A DNA stretch of 64,000 nt from Aliiroseovarius lamellibrachiae (GCF_018599245.1 NZ_JAHEVJ010000004.1:62001-126000), one strand, 5' to 3'. Counted from the first letter of the stretch, positions 8,843 to 19,582 are shown. The notes: generated from the letters alone by a model not told the origin. Numbers and translations are program-made.

Positions 8843-10966
8843 TTATCCTGAAAGTTCAGCTTTCAAGGCCAAACGACGCGCGTGCAAAACTGGTTCGGTA
8901 TAGCCAGAGGGCTGCACGCGACCTTTAAAGACCAGATCACAGGCCGCCGCAAATTCCTGACCGTCAAAATCAGGTGCCATGGGGCGATAAAGAGTGTCCC
9001 CTTCGTTTTGCGCATCAACCTTCGCGGCCATCTTACGCATCGCTTTCATCACCTCATCTTCGCTGACCACGCCGTGGTGCAGCCAGTTGGCGAGGGCTTG
9101 TGCTGAAATCCGACAGGTTGCGCGATCTTCCATCAAGCCAACATCGTGAATGTCTGGCACTTTGGAACAGCCAATCCCCTGCCCGACCCAACGCACCACA
9201 TAGCCAAGAATACCCTGCGCGTTGTTCTCAACCTCTTCGCGGATTTCATCGTCAGACCAGTTTTCACCCTCGGCGACCGGGATGGTCAGCAGATCTTCTA
9301 ATGTGCCACGCGGCCCCGCGGCCAACAGCTCATCCTGACGCGCCATAACGTCCACTTGATGATAATGCGTGGCGTGCAAGGTCGCGGCCGTTGGGCTGGG
9401 CACCCAAGCACAGGTAGCACCTGACTTTGGGTGGCCAATTTTATCGGTCAACATTTGCTCCATCCGGTCGGGCATTGCCCACATGCCTTTGCCAATTTGC
9501 GCCCGTCCCTTGAGGCCACACGCAAGCCCGATATCCACATTGCGATCCTCGTAAGAGGCAATCCATTTCGCCCCTTTCATCTCACCTTTACGGATCATTG
9601 GCCCCGCCTCCATCGACGAATGGATTTCATCGCCGGTGCGATCGAGGAACCCTGTGTTGATGAAAGCGACCCGGTGTTTGGCGGCGCGGATGCATTCCTT
9701 TAGATTCACAGAGGTGCGCCGCTCTTCATCCATAATGCCAAGCTTTACGGTGTATTGCGGCAATCCAAGAGCGGCTTCAACACGAGAGAAGATCTCGTCC
9801 GAGAACGCGACCTCCTCTGGGCCGTGCATCTTGGGTTTTACAACATAGACGGACCCAGTGACCGAATTGCCGCCGTCGCGTTGCAAATCGTGCATGGCGA
9901 TCAATGTGGTGATCATGGCGTCCATCAACCCCTCGGGTACCTCAGACCCATCATCCAAATGGATCGCCGGGTTGGTCATCAGATGCCCCACATTGCGCAC
10001 CAACATCAGCGCGCGACCTTTGACAGAAACAGTCCCATCCGGCCCTTCGAAGGTCAGATCCCCGTTCAGTTTACGTTCAAACGTCTTGCCGCCTTTTGTG
10101 ACCTCTTCTGTCAGTGACCCATCCATCAGCCCAAGCCAGTTGGAATAGGCCAAAACCTTATCCTCGGCATCCACCGCCGCGACGCTGTCTTCGCAGTCCA
10201 TAATGGCGGAAACGGCACTTTCCAGCCAGATATTAGACAGACCAAGCGGGTCGGATTTGCCGATTTCTGTTGTTTCGTCAAATTCAAGTCGAAGCTTTAA
10301 ACCGTTGTTTTCAAAGAAATACCCAAGCTCGCCTTTGCCCAAATATTGCGATGTGTCGGCAAGCGCTGGAAAAGCAGACTCTTCTTTAGTGGCGTGTGCC
10401 CATTTGCCTTCTGCCAAGGGCAAAGCATCATCAAGAAAGGCCTTAGCCTTCGCAATCACCCGCGCCCCACGCGCGGCGTCATATCCTTTTCCTTCAGGCA
10501 AATCGCCCAAGACATCTGTGCCATAAAGCGCATCATACAGGCTGCCCCATCGGGCATTGGCCGCATTCAGCGCAAATCGCGCGTTCATAATGGGCACCAC
10601 AAGCTGCGGCCCCGGTATGCTGGCGATTTCCGGATCGACATTCGACGTCAATATTTTGAAATCTGGTCCCTCTGGCACGAGATAGCCAATTTCGGTCAAG
10701 AAAGCTTGATAGGCCTCATGGTCATGCGCCTGCCCTTTGCGCTCAATATGCCAAGCATCCAATTTGGCTTGCATATTGGCCCGCTTGGCCAACAGCGCCC
10801 GGTTTTTTGGCGTGAAATCATTCAGAATGCTCGCAAATCCCCGCCAAAACCCATCTAATTCAACGCCGGTGCCCGGCAACGCCCGCCTCTCGATGAAGTC
10901 CACGAGTGCTGGTGCGACGGTCAAACCTGAACGATTTTGGCCTGTTTGGTTGTGCGTATCGGTCAT
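8843..10966 (-). CDS. glcB: Malate synthase G
   Basis: This 707-residue cytoplasmic enzyme condenses glyoxylate with acetyl-CoA to malate. Length and sequence fit isoform G, which carries an extra domain compared with isoform A. Catalytic candidates are R324 in [11 protein letters not shown] and the base D614 in LMEDRATCR, with the metal-site region [20 protein letters not shown] before them. The start ATG at 10966 follows AGGAAGAG. It leads a two-gene operon with the GlcG-like protein, suggesting it serves glycolate/glyoxylate assimilation. Isocitrate lyase is not in the window. Confidence 0.95.
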   Translation of the reverse strand: MTDTHNQTGQNRSGLTVAPALVDFIERRALPGTGVELDGFWRGFASILNDFTPKNRALLAKRANMQAKLDAWHIERKGQAHDHEAYQAFLTEIGYLVPEGPDFKILTSNVDPEIASIPGPQLVVPIMNARFALNAANARWGSLYDALYGTDVLGDLPEGKGYDAARGARVIAKAKAFLDDALPLAEGKWAHATKEESAFPALADTSQYLGKGELGYFFENNGLKLRLEFDETTEIGKSDPLGLSNIWLESAVSAIMDCEDSVAAVDAEDKVLAYSNWLGLMDGSLTEEVTKGGKTFERKLNGDLTFEGPDGTVSVKGRALMLVRNVGHLMTNPAIHLDDGSEVPEGLMDAMITTLIAMHDLQRDGGNSVTGSVYVVKPKMHGPEEVAFSDEIFSRVEAALGLPQYTVKLGIMDEERRTSVNLKECIRAAKHRVAFINTGFLDRTGDEIHSSMEAGPMIRKGEMKGAKWIASYEDRNVDIGLACGLKGRAQIGKGMWAMPDRMEQMLTDKIGHPKSGATCAWVPSPTAATLHATHYHQVDVMARQDELLAAGPRGTLEDLLTIPVAEGENWSDDEIREEVENNAQGILGYVVRWVGQGIGCSKVPDIHDVGLMEDRATCRISAQALANWLHHGVVSEDEVMKAMRKMAAKVDAQNEGDTLYRPMAPDFDGQEFAAACDLVFKGRVQPSGYTEPVLHARRLALKAELSG

Positions 10967-11160
10967 GATGCTCTTCCTTATGCTCCCACATATTTAGGCA
11001 ACAGGTTTCCGATAGGCAACAGACCGGCGCCTGAGAAGGATTACGGGTCAGGTAAATATCTCTTAACTGATCGGTTGCCTGCGCGCGAACAATTCCCGCC
11101 TTGCGGGTCTTCTCTGGTGGGTCTAACCTGCCCGCCTTACCGGGTTGAAAAGGATACGAT

Positions 11161-13710
11161 ATGACCGCGCATGCTCCTGAAAAAATCTTCCTTTCAGATT
11201 ACACGCCACCAAATTGGTTGATCGAAGATGTCGGGTTGAATTTTCACCTTAGCCCAACGGCGACGCGCGTCACCTCGACCATTCGATTTGTGCCGAACCC
11301 GGCCGCGGCATCTCGTGATTTTTTCCTTCATGGTGAACAACTTAAGCTTATCTCTGCAAGTATTGATGGAACGTCCGTTTCGCCAAAGGTCACAGAACAA
11401 GGCCTTACTTGCGATGTGCCGGACCATGCCTTTACTTGGGTTGCTGAGGTTGAGATCAACCCCGAGGCAAACACCTCGTTATCTGGACTTTATATGTCTG
11501 GCGGCATGTATTGTACGCAATGCGAGGCAGAGGGATTTCGCCGTATCACATTCTATCCGGACCGCCCCGACGTAATGGCCCCTTTCAAGGTGCGCATCGA
11601 AGGATCTGATCCGGTGCTGCTGTCAAACGGCAACCCAACGGCTTCTGGCGAGGGCTGGGCGGAATGGAATGACCCTTGGCCCAAGCCTGCCTATCTGTTT
11701 GCGCTGGTTGCCGGGGATTTGATTGCACGCGATGACACATTCACCACCATGTCCGGCAAAAACGTCGACCTGAAACTGTGGGTACGCCCGGGCGATGAAG
11801 GCAAAACGGCTTTTGGAATGGACGCGCTGAAGGCGGCAATGGCTTGGGATGAACGGACCTATGGCCGCGAATACGACTTGGATATTTTCCAAATCGTCGC
11901 CGTGTCAGATTTCAACATGGGCGCCATGGAAAACAAAGGCTTGAACATCTTCAACACCTCTGCGGTTCTGGCCAGTTCTGACACCTCTACGGATGCGAAT
12001 TTTGAACGGATTGAGGCGATTATCGCGCATGAGTATTTCCACAATTGGACCGGCAATCGCATCACCTGTCGGGATTGGTTCCAATTGTCCCTGAAAGAGG
12101 GGCTGACAGTTTATCGTGATCAACAGTTCTCCGCCGATTTTCGCTCTGCCTCTGTGCGGCGGATCGAGGATGTAATTTCCCTGCGCGGACGACAATTTCG
12201 CGAGGACAACGGCCCGCTTGCCCATCAGGTTCAACCCGACAGTTTTGTTGAGATCAATAACTTCTACACCGCGACCATCTATGAAAAAGGGGCCGAACTG
12301 ATCGGCATGATGAAGACATTGGTGGGGCATGATGAATACTACAAGGCGCTCGACCTTTACTTTACCCGCCACGATGGGGAAGCTGCGACAATTGAAGATT
12401 GGGTGCGGGTTTTTGAAGACAGCACCGGACGCGATTTGACCCAATTCCGTCGCTGGTACAAACAAGCCGGCACGCCGCGCCTGACGGTCACAGATGACTT
12501 TAAAGACGGAATATATACTCTTAATTTTGAACAGAAAACGCTACCGACGCCAGGGCAGGAAGAGAAGCTTCCGCAACATATTCCGATCGCCGTCGGTCTG
12601 CTGGGGGCCAATGGCGATGAGGTTTTGGCAACACAGATCCTCGAGATGACCGAAGACAAACAAAGCTTTACCTTCGAGGGGCTCACCAGCAAACCCACCC
12701 CGTCGATCTTGCGCCACTTCTCTGCCCCAGTGATCCTGGATCGCGACAGTACCCCGGAAGAGCGTGCCTTTTTGTTAACCCATGACACCGACGCATTTAA
12801 CAAATGGGAAGCAGGTCGCGCGCTGGCCAAAGACGTATTGATTTCCATGATTACCGGGCGCAGCGCCCCAACGCAGGACTATCTTGGGGCGATCACCGCC
12901 ATGCTGCGCGATGACCGGCTTGACCCCGCCTTCCGGGCGCTGGCAATCCGCCTTCCGGGGCAAGATGATTTGGCACAAACGCTGGCCGATGGCGGCGTTA
13001 CGCCAGACCCTTTGGCAATCTACCAAGCGCATCAGACACTGCGGCAACAAATGGCAGAACATCTGCAAGATCTTCTGCCGCGCTTATCTGCGGAAATGGA
13101 TGTGGCTGACGCGTATAAGCCAGATGCTGAACAGGCTGGCAAGCGCGCGCTTGGGCTGGAGTTGTTGATGCTTGCCAATCGGTTGGATGGCGGGGCCGCG
13201 GCCACAGCGCAATATGCCCGCGCCGACAATATGACCCTGCGTATGGGCGCTTTGGGCTGTTTGCTTGAGGCTGGCAAAGGCGATGAAGAGCTTGCCGATT
13301 TTCGGGCGCGATTTGAAGGGGACGCGTTGGTCATGGACAAATGGTTTGCCATGCAGGTGGCCCATGCCGCGCCGGAAAAAGCCGCCGAGATCGCGTCAAC
13401 CTTGACCCAAGACAGCGATTTCAACTGGAAAAACCCCAATCGCTTCCGCGCTGTGTTTGGGGCGTTGATGATGAACCAGGCCGGCTTTCATGATGAAACC
13501 GGGAAAGGCTATGCGCTTTTTGCGGATTGGTTGATCAAGCTTGACCCAGTGAATGCGCAGATCACTGCGCGGATGAGTTCTGGATTTGAGACGTGGAAAC
13601 GCTGGGATGCGGACCGTCAGGCCCTGATGCAAGCCGCGTTGAAACGGATCATGGCAACCGAGAACTTGTCACGAGATACTCAGGAAATGGTTGGGCGCAT
13701 TTTGAACTGA
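11161..13710 (+). CDS. pepN: Aminopeptidase N (M1 family)
   Basis: This 849-residue cytosolic zinc exopeptidase is close to the length of E. coli PepN. The exopeptidase signature GAMEN is at residues 254-258, the zinc motif HEYFH at 290-294 and the third-ligand region NRITCRDWFQLSLKEGLT follows. The N-terminal beta domain has the TQCEAEGFRRITFYPDRPD segment typical of proteobacterial PepN, and the long C-terminal helical domain is complete. The start follows AAAGGA. It stands alone, divergent from the malate synthase operon, and trims N-terminal residues from peptides in protein turnover. Confidence 0.95.
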   Translation: MTAHAPEKIFLSDYTPPNWLIEDVGLNFHLSPTATRVTSTIRFVPNPAAASRDFFLHGEQLKLISASIDGTSVSPKVTEQGLTCDVPDHAFTWVAEVEINPEANTSLSGLYMSGGMYCTQCEAEGFRRITFYPDRPDVMAPFKVRIEGSDPVLLSNGNPTASGEGWAEWNDPWPKPAYLFALVAGDLIARDDTFTTMSGKNVDLKLWVRPGDEGKTAFGMDALKAAMAWDERTYGREYDLDIFQIVAVSDFNMGAMENKGLNIFNTSAVLASSDTSTDANFERIEAIIAHEYFHNWTGNRITCRDWFQLSLKEGLTVYRDQQFSADFRSASVRRIEDVISLRGRQFREDNGPLAHQVQPDSFVEINNFYTATIYEKGAELIGMMKTLVGHDEYYKALDLYFTRHDGEAATIEDWVRVFEDSTGRDLTQFRRWYKQAGTPRLTVTDDFKDGIYTLNFEQKTLPTPGQEEKLPQHIPIAVGLLGANGDEVLATQILEMTEDKQSFTFEGLTSKPTPSILRHFSAPVILDRDSTPEERAFLLTHDTDAFNKWEAGRALAKDVLISMITGRSAPTQDYLGAITAMLRDDRLDPAFRALAIRLPGQDDLAQTLADGGVTPDPLAIYQAHQTLRQQMAEHLQDLLPRLSAEMDVADAYKPDAEQAGKRALGLELLMLANRLDGGAAATAQYARADNMTLRMGALGCLLEAGKGDEELADFRARFEGDALVMDKWFAMQVAHAAPEKAAEIASTLTQDSDFNWKNPNRFRAVFGALMMNQAGFHDETGKGYALFADWLIKLDPVNAQITARMSSGFETWKRWDADRQALMQAALKRIMATENLSRDTQEMVGRILN

Positions 13711-13730
13711 GCCCCTTGATCACGAAAGAA

Positions 13731-13768
13731 ATCAGTAAGGCGCCAAGGCTTCAACGCGTCTTACTGAT
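13731..13768. terminator. Possible bidirectional terminator
   Basis: atcagtaag (13731-13739) and cttactgat (13760-13768) form a perfect 9-bp inverted repeat between the convergent pepN and lysozyme-like genes. The loop is long and no T run follows, so the call is weak. Confidence 0.35.
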
Positions 13769-13784
13769 CCTCGCCCCATGCAGA

Positions 13785-14417
13785 TCAGCTTGACTGGCAA
13801 TAGCTCTGCTGGCTGATCCAATTGCGCATGTCTTCGCGTTTTTTACGGGAATGGAATGGCCCCCAATCGGCCGCCATGCCGCGCATCCCTTGTGAGACCA
13901 CGCCATCGCGCGGCACGGTCACGGCCATGATCCGCACCGCACAGCTTAGGTTCTTCTCGCCGTTTTTCAGTGCCGCCCCTGATCTGGCCTCGCATCCATA
14001 CCCACGCGCTGTGCCCGGCAGAATTTGCACCAACCCATACCATTTTCCGCCACCGCCCACAGCCGTTTGGCGCCAGGTGCTTTCGTGCTTTGACAAGGTG
14101 GACAGCATTCCCGTCCAAAAGGCATTCCGCCCCCGCGCGTCTTGCGTCGGATAAGCGGGGCACCATGTTTCGATATCACGCGGCACAATGTTTGCCAGCT
14201 CGGTCCCATGTGTTTCAAGCGCCGACATTGTTGCTGCGGTCCAAGTTGCCCCGGCATCAAGATGATCCCAACGCATGTCTAATGGGGTTTCCGAAGGGGG
14301 GGCGGATCGCGACGACAGGGTTTCGTGCCCCACGCAGCCTGATAAAGCCAGAACAGCAGCAGCAGCACCCAACCCAAAGATCGATTTTCGCACAACCGGC
14401 GTTACAGAAAATTCCAT
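13785..14417 (-). CDS. Lysozyme-like (SLT-fold) lipoprotein
   Basis: This 210-residue protein has a signal peptide with a lipobox (LALSGC, the cysteine at about residue 28), so it should be anchored to a membrane facing the periplasm. The central region has the features of a lytic-transglycosylase/lysozyme-like fold: a candidate catalytic glutamate in LSKHESTWRQ, then GKWYGLVQILPGTARGYGC. The rest has four or five cysteines (ETWCPAYP, GYGCEA, LSCAVR, SYCQ) that could form disulfides. It probably cleaves peptidoglycan, but the family is divergent and this has not been shown. Confidence 0.72.
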   Translation of the reverse strand: MEFSVTPVVRKSIFGLGAAAAVLALSGCVGHETLSSRSAPPSETPLDMRWDHLDAGATWTAATMSALETHGTELANIVPRDIETWCPAYPTQDARGRNAFWTGMLSTLSKHESTWRQTAVGGGGKWYGLVQILPGTARGYGCEARSGAALKNGEKNLSCAVRIMAVTVPRDGVVSQGMRGMAADWGPFHSRKKREDMRNWISQQSYCQSS

Positions 14418-14788
14418 GGCAACCTGTCCCCATCATCCCATTCAACAGATGAACGCGACTTAGGTATTTCCCTTGCAACGAACAAGCCCAGCAGATGCAT
14501 AGCTGCCATCTGCGCGATGCATTGCCGAGAGTTTTTGACATTAAAGTCGCGCGGTAGTTGCTCTATCACATGGTGTGGTAGGTTGGCCAATCGCGTTACC
14601 TAAGTCTCGTGAACACCCCTAATGGACAGGATTTCACGCAAGGTGTGATCTCCATTGGTGCTTGAGGTGGGCCCGCTCGGCGCCCTCAGCCCACCCCGAT
14701 CAATTCCACTGACAAAGTCACGCCCTCTTGCCCCTTTGCGCCCCCTGCCCTAGAAGGCTTTTGGAAACGAAATCACGGGAAAGCGCAC
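14418..14788. other. Gene-free stretch upstream of gatB
   Basis: No convincing gene is seen. TTGACA at 14536-14541 could be a -35 element of the gatB promoter, although no strong -10 is visible at normal spacing. A hairpin can form at about 14666-14696 (ggtgggc with gcccacc), but it has no T run. Divergent promoters of the lysozyme-like gene and gatB must lie here. Confidence 0.4.
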
Positions 14789-16303
14789 ATGTTGGATCAT
14801 CTCGTCTATGACGCCCCAAAAGTAAAAACCATTGCTGGGGCCCGCGAAGATTGGGAACTGGTGATTGGGATGGAAATCCATGCTCAGGTCAGCTCCAATG
14901 CAAAGCTCTTTTCCGGGGCCTCAACCAAGTTTGGCGCAGAACCCAATTCCAATGTGGCCTTTGTGGATGCGGCAATGCCGGGCATGTTGCCGGTGATCAA
15001 CGAATATTGCGTGGAACAAGCGGTGCGCACCGGGTTGGGCCTTAAGGCGGACATCAACCTGTTTTCCGCCTTTGACCGCAAAAACTACTTTTACCCGGAT
15101 CTGCCGCAGGGCTATCAAATCTCTCAGCTGTATCACCCGATTGTGGGCGAAGGCGAAGTGATCGTCGACATGGCGCCCGGTGTGGCGCGCAAGGTTCGCA
15201 TTGAGCGCATTCACCTGGAGCAGGACGCCGGGAAATCAGTACATGACATGGATCCAAACATGTCATTCGTTGACTTCAATCGTACCGGTGTGGCGCTGAT
15301 GGAAATCGTATCGCGCCCTGACATTCGTGGCCCGGAAGAGGCCGCAGCCTACGTGACCAAGATGCGCCAGATCCTGCGCTATCTCGGCACCTGCGATGGC
15401 AACATGCAAAACGGCAACCTGCGGGCGGACGTGAACGTGTCGGTCTGTCGTCCCGGTCAGTTTGAAAAATACATGGAAACGCAGGATTTTGGTCATCTCG
15501 GCACCCGCTGCGAGATCAAGAACATGAACTCTATGCGGTTTATCCAAGCCGCCATTGATTATGAAGCGCGTCGCCAGATCGCGATTGTCGAAGACGGTGG
15601 TGAAGTGGTGCAGGAAACCCGCCTTTATGATCCGGACAAGAACGAAACCCGTTCGATGCGGTCAAAAGAAGAGGCGCATGATTACCGCTATTTCCCCTGC
15701 CCTGACTTGCTTCCGCTTGAGATTGAACAGGACTGGGTGGATGAGATTGCCAAAACCTTGCCCGAACTTCCTGACGAGAAGAAGGCGCGGTTTGTCTCCG
15801 GGTTTGGTCTGTCAGAATATGACGCTGGCGTCTTGACCGCTGAGGCGGAAAACGCTGCCTTCTTTGAAAAAGTGGCTGAGGGGCGCGACGGAAAGCTCGC
15901 TGCGAACTGGGTCATCAATGAGCTGTTTGGCCGCCTGAAGAAAGACGACAAGTCGATCAAAGACAGCCCGGTATCCCCCGAGCAACTTGGCGGTGTTATT
16001 GCGCTGATCACCAAAGGCGATATTTCGGGCAAGATTGCCAAAGACCTCTTTGAAATCGTCTACACCGAAGGGGGCGACCCGGCCGAGATTGTGGACGCGC
16101 GCGGCATGAAGCAGGTCACCGACACGGGCGCCATTGAGGCCGCAGTGGACGAGGTGATTGCCGCCAACCCCGCGCAGGTCGAAAAGGCCAAGGAGAACCC
16201 AAAACTGGTTGGGTTCTTTGTGGGTCAGGTGATGAAAGCCACGGGTGGGAAAGCCAACCCCAAGGCCGTCAACGATCTGGTGAAAGCCAAGCTGGGTCTT
16301 TAA
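14789..16303 (+). CDS. gatB: Asp-tRNA(Asn)/Glu-tRNA(Gln) amidotransferase subunit B
   Basis: This 504-residue subunit of GatCAB phosphorylates misacylated Glu-tRNA(Gln) or Asp-tRNA(Asn) and lets GatA-derived ammonia amidate it. Diagnostic segments are [12 protein letters not shown] near the start, [13 protein letters not shown], and [16 protein letters not shown], with C-terminal helical and YqeY-like tail domains that bind the tRNA elbow. The N-terminal extension before EDWELVIG is normal for alphaproteobacteria. gatA and gatC are not adjacent. It has its own terminator, so it is a single-gene unit. Confidence 0.95.
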   Translation: MLDHLVYDAPKVKTIAGAREDWELVIGMEIHAQVSSNAKLFSGASTKFGAEPNSNVAFVDAAMPGMLPVINEYCVEQAVRTGLGLKADINLFSAFDRKNYFYPDLPQGYQISQLYHPIVGEGEVIVDMAPGVARKVRIERIHLEQDAGKSVHDMDPNMSFVDFNRTGVALMEIVSRPDIRGPEEAAAYVTKMRQILRYLGTCDGNMQNGNLRADVNVSVCRPGQFEKYMETQDFGHLGTRCEIKNMNSMRFIQAAIDYEARRQIAIVEDGGEVVQETRLYDPDKNETRSMRSKEEAHDYRYFPCPDLLPLEIEQDWVDEIAKTLPELPDEKKARFVSGFGLSEYDAGVLTAEAENAAFFEKVAEGRDGKLAANWVINELFGRLKKDDKSIKDSPVSPEQLGGVIALITKGDISGKIAKDLFEIVYTEGGDPAEIVDARGMKQVTDTGAIEAAVDEVIAANPAQVEKAKENPKLVGFFVGQVMKATGGKANPKAVNDLVKAKLGL

Positions 16304-16324
16304 GACGCAACAACACGAAAATCT

Positions 16325-16360
16325 AAAGGCCCCCAGCGTGGGGCCTTTGCCATTTTTCAA
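16325..16360 (+). terminator. Rho-independent terminator of gatB
   Basis: Perfect 9-bp stem aaaggcccc (16325-16333)/ggggccttt (16340-16348) with a 6-base loop and a T-rich tail, 21 bases after the gatB stop. Confidence 0.88.
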
Positions 16361-16384
16361 GACCCTCACATCTGGGTGGATGAC

Positions 16385-18043
16385 ATGACCGAACGACGTT
16401 CTGAACTTTTGATGCCAGCCGGCAACCTTCGTAAATTGAAGCTGGCGATCCTTTATGGTGCTGACGCGGTTTACCTTGGCACGCCGGATATGTCGTTGCG
16501 CACAAAGTCTGAATTCTCGTTGGAGGATGTGATCGAGGGGGTCAATTTCTGCCATCAACACGGTCGGCGGGCTTATCTGACGCTGAATTTGTTTTCGCAC
16601 AACAAAGACATCCCGAAACTGGACGAATACATCGACACGGTTCGAAAAGTGCAACCCGATGGCCTGATCATCGCAGACCCCGGTGTGTTTCAATATGTGC
16701 GCGAACGCGCGCCTGAATTGCCGCTACACATCTCTACTCAGGCCAATATCTGCTCTTGGTTGTCGGTAAAATTCTGGCAAGAACAAGGCGCAGAATTGGT
16801 GGTTCTGGCGCGCGAAGTTTCCTATCCCGAGCTGGTGGAAATTCGCGAAAAATGTCCTGATATCAAGCTAGAAGCCTTTGTGCATGGCGCCATGTGCATG
16901 ACCTATTCTGGTCGCTGTCTTTTGTCGAACTTCATGGCAGAGCGCGGCGCAAACCAAGGCAATTGCGCCAATTCCTGCCGGTGGAATTATACCTTCCGGA
17001 TGCGGATGAAAGACGGCACGGTTCAGGATTTGAATGTTACGGACGAAAACGCCGATATGTTCGAATTTCTCCTAGAGGAAGGCTGCCGTCCCGGTGAGTT
17101 ATTGCCCATCGAAGAGGATGCGCGCGGGTCTTACATCCTCAATTCCAAAGACCTTTGCATTATGCCAAAGCTGGACGAATATCTGAAAATCGGAGTGGAC
17201 AGCCTGAAGGTCGAGGGGCGTGGTAAGTCGGAATACTATTGCGCGATCGTCGCCCGCGCTTACCGGATGGCCATTGATGACTATTATGCTGACCCGGAAA
17301 ATTGGGACCCCAAACCCTATATGCGCGAGTTGGAAGCGGTCGGAAACCGCGGCTATACCTTTGCCTTCCACGAAGGGCGCCTGACCAACCACGCGCATAA
17401 CTACGAACACACGGCATCCCTTGCGCAATGGGAATATGCCGGGGTGGTCAGCGAGATCACGGACGACGCGTTTCTGGTTGAGGTGAAGAATAAACTTGAA
17501 CCGGGGGAGGTGCTGGAATTCATCTCGCCCATCGCGCGCGAGACGGTTTTGTTGCGGATGTATGACTTTGAGGATGCCACCACCGGGCAGAAGAAAGACG
17601 TCGTACATGGCGGGACCAAAACCACGATCCGCGTGCCGTTTGCCTTGTTTGACCACGAAGACCTAGATAAGTTGCGCGCGCGTTTCCCGCAGTATTCCGT
17701 GCTGCGTAAGGAAAAAGCGCTGACGGATGAGCAATGGAACCGCGTGCGGTTTGACAAGCTCACGCAGGGGTTGGAAATCAGCGGGAAGCAAAACCCGAAA
17801 GCCTATGAAAAACGCCGGGACGCTTTGGCCGAAAGCATTGAGGCCTCGGGCAATGAAAAGCGGTTCAAAACCAATCGTATCGGCACGGAGGGGTGTTGTG
17901 GGAAAGGCTGCAATGGCTGCATGATTTTCTGGCAAGACGATCAATATGCCCGCGCGCGCGACGTGCTTTTGAAACGCAAACAAGGCGAACAGCTGACCCG
18001 TGCCGAGGCCAATATGTTAAAAGAAGCGCCCATTCTGAGGTAA
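16385..18043 (+). CDS. U32-family (YegQ/TrhP-like) protein with C-terminal cysteine cluster
   Basis: This 552-residue protein is a full-length U32 'peptidase' family member. Starting at ATG 16385 gives MTERRSELLMPAGN, the classic beginning; a GTG three codons earlier is possible. The family's four-cysteine signature is intact at C171, C178, C194 and C198 (CMTYSGRC and NQGNCANSC), which in characterised members (TrhP, RlhA) relates to prephenate-dependent RNA hydroxylation and probably a Fe-S cluster. So an RNA-modifying role is more likely than proteolysis. Near the C-terminus a second cluster, CCGKGCNGC (C504, C505, C509, C512), lies outside the core domain. The exact RNA target cannot be told. 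Confidence 0.82.
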   Translation: MTERRSELLMPAGNLRKLKLAILYGADAVYLGTPDMSLRTKSEFSLEDVIEGVNFCHQHGRRAYLTLNLFSHNKDIPKLDEYIDTVRKVQPDGLIIADPGVFQYVRERAPELPLHISTQANICSWLSVKFWQEQGAELVVLAREVSYPELVEIREKCPDIKLEAFVHGAMCMTYSGRCLLSNFMAERGANQGNCANSCRWNYTFRMRMKDGTVQDLNVTDENADMFEFLLEEGCRPGELLPIEEDARGSYILNSKDLCIMPKLDEYLKIGVDSLKVEGRGKSEYYCAIVARAYRMAIDDYYADPENWDPKPYMRELEAVGNRGYTFAFHEGRLTNHAHNYEHTASLAQWEYAGVVSEITDDAFLVEVKNKLEPGEVLEFISPIARETVLLRMYDFEDATTGQKKDVVHGGTKTTIRVPFALFDHEDLDKLRARFPQYSVLRKEKALTDEQWNRVRFDKLTQGLEISGKQNPKAYEKRRDALAESIEASGNEKRFKTNRIGTEGCCGKGCNGCMIFWQDDQYARARDVLLKRKQGEQLTRAEANMLKEAPILR

Positions 18044-18179
18044 GTGGCGAAAGCCCGTTCCGAAAGCAGCGGTTCACAGGCCACACCCGGCAGGTTTTCG
18101 CCCCAACACGATGGGCCTGTCTGGTCACGCCGCACCCAAGATGATAGAGAACAGTCCACCCAAATAAGCGAGACAGCCA

Positions 18180-18578
18180 ATGTTTGAATACCGCGTCGTT
18201 CCAGCACCGAAAAAGGGCATTAAAGCCAAGGGCATTCGTTCCAACGAGGAACGCTTTGCGTTTGCGATGTCCGAAATGCTGAACGATATGGCCACTGAGG
18301 GGTGGGAGTATCAGCGCGCAGAAACGCTTCCGGCCGAAGAGCGCTCTGGTTTGACTGGAAAAACCACTGTTTTCAAAAACATGCTGGTGTTTCGTCGCGC
18401 GGTTGCAGAAGAGCCGCAAATCGCTGATGTGGAAGAAGTTCAGGCCCCTGCGGTCGAAGACATGGATGTTGCGACAGTAGACCCATCGCCCGCATTGCCG
18501 TCAGCGGCAGACGCCAACCAAGTCCCCGAGACACATGTGACAGCGCCATCCATCGAGGGCACACCAGAAAAGGTGTAA
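18180..18578 (+). CDS. DUF4177 domain protein
   Basis: This 132-residue protein has a short N-terminal DUF4177 domain (MFEYRVVPAP, then MLNDMATEGWEYQRAE and a NMLVFRR strand at about residues 60-77), followed by a 55-residue acidic, proline- and alanine-rich tail that looks disordered. The function of DUF4177 is unknown. The 136-base region upstream separates it from the U32 gene. Its stop is ten bases from the end of the convergent bolA gene. Confidence 0.7.
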   Translation: MFEYRVVPAPKKGIKAKGIRSNEERFAFAMSEMLNDMATEGWEYQRAETLPAEERSGLTGKTTVFKNMLVFRRAVAEEPQIADVEEVQAPAVEDMDVATVDPSPALPSAADANQVPETHVTAPSIEGTPEKV

Positions 18579-18588
18579 TCACCTGAGG

Positions 18589-18846
18589 TCACTCAGACAC
18601 CTCTAAAGCGAGGGCGTGAATTTGCCCCATCAGCTCGGATCCAATTGCGCGATGAACCGCGCGGTGGCGGGCAATTCGGGACAGATTTGCGAAAGCTTGC
18701 GACCCAATCTCCACGCGAAAGTGGCTTTGCCCGCCATCCTGATACCCGGCATGTCCGCGGTGAAGCTCGCTTTCATCAATAACTTCAAGATGATCTGGCT
18801 GAAACGCCTCGGACAGCTTGGAAAAAATATCATCACGACGGGTCAT
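18589..18846 (-). CDS. bolA: BolA-family protein
   Basis: This 85-residue protein has the class II KH-like fold of BolA: IFSKLSEAFQPDHLEVIDES, then H29 and H32 in LHRGHAGY, a FRVEIGSQAF strand and a helix with RHRAVHRAIGSEL containing the conserved invariant-histidine region. BolA proteins pair with monothiol glutaredoxins and share a [2Fe-2S] cluster in iron signalling. The start follows AAGAGG. It diverges from the J-domain gene 73 bases away, a layout I recall from other Rhodobacterales. Confidence 0.88.
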   Translation of the reverse strand: MTRRDDIFSKLSEAFQPDHLEVIDESELHRGHAGYQDGGQSHFRVEIGSQAFANLSRIARHRAVHRAIGSELMGQIHALALEVSE

Positions 18847-18919
18847 TTATTGCCTCTTTCCTCTTCAATCATCTGGAAAAAGCACTAAACTCTCTGGTCC
18901 GAGTCGAAAAGAGTGTACC

Positions 18920-19552
18920 ATGGCAAACAACGATCCTTTTGGTTTCAATATGTCGGTTTCCGCCGCCAAGAAAAAGAACCCGCGCGGCAAGCGGGGGATG
19001 TCTGGTGCGTTTGAAACGTCGAACCGCGAATGCGAACATCCGACCTGTAAAGAAGCGGGTCAGTATCGCGCGCCACGTTCACCCGATCATTTGGATGAGT
19101 TTAAGTGGTTCTGCAAAGATCACGTTCGGGAATATAACCTGAAGTGGAACTTTTTCGACGGCGCCACAGAAGCGGAAATCAACGAGCAGCTTGATAAAGA
19201 TAAGGTGTGGGAACGCGAGACCAAGCCTTTGGGCAAAGCCTCGGAAGAGCAACGTGCTTGGGCGCGCCTGGGGGTTGATGACGCCCATCAGGTTTTGGGC
19301 GAAAATGCCACGCAAAACCCCGGCAAATCGGTCACAGGCACCACACGTCGCCTGCCCGCCACCGAGCGTCGCGCGATTGAGCTTTTGGATGCACGCGATC
19401 ACTGGACAAAAGCTGAGATTCGTAAAGCTTACAAAAAGCTGATCAAAGTGTTGCACCCAGACATGAACGGGGGCGATCGCAGCCAGGAAGAACAACTTCA
19501 AGAAGTGGTTTGGGCCTGGGATCAGATCAAAGACAGCCGCAGCTTTAAGTAA
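18920..19552 (+). CDS. J-domain protein (DnaJ-like co-chaperone)
   Basis: This 210-residue protein carries its J domain at the C-terminus, about residues 150-210, with the HPD motif at 179-181 (KVLHPDMNGGD). The N-terminal half has three cysteines and a histidine (C38, C43, C65, H68) that could hold a metal. The start at 18920 gives MANNDPFGFN; a longer in-frame start would overlap bolA. It should stimulate Hsp70 (DnaK) ATPase for a specific client. Its place directly before cobS is suggestive, but no client is known. It has its own terminator. Confidence 0.85.
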   Translation: MANNDPFGFNMSVSAAKKKNPRGKRGMSGAFETSNRECEHPTCKEAGQYRAPRSPDHLDEFKWFCKDHVREYNLKWNFFDGATEAEINEQLDKDKVWERETKPLGKASEEQRAWARLGVDDAHQVLGENATQNPGKSVTGTTRRLPATERRAIELLDARDHWTKAEIRKAYKKLIKVLHPDMNGGDRSQEEQLQEVVWAWDQIKDSRSFK

Positions 19553-19555
19553 TTC

Positions 19556-19582
19556 AAAAGGCGTCTTTCGGGGCGCCTTTTC
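19556..19582 (+). terminator. Rho-independent terminator of the J-domain gene
   Basis: aaaaggcg (19556-19563) pairs with cgcctttt (19574-19581), four bases after the stop codon. Confidence 0.82.
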
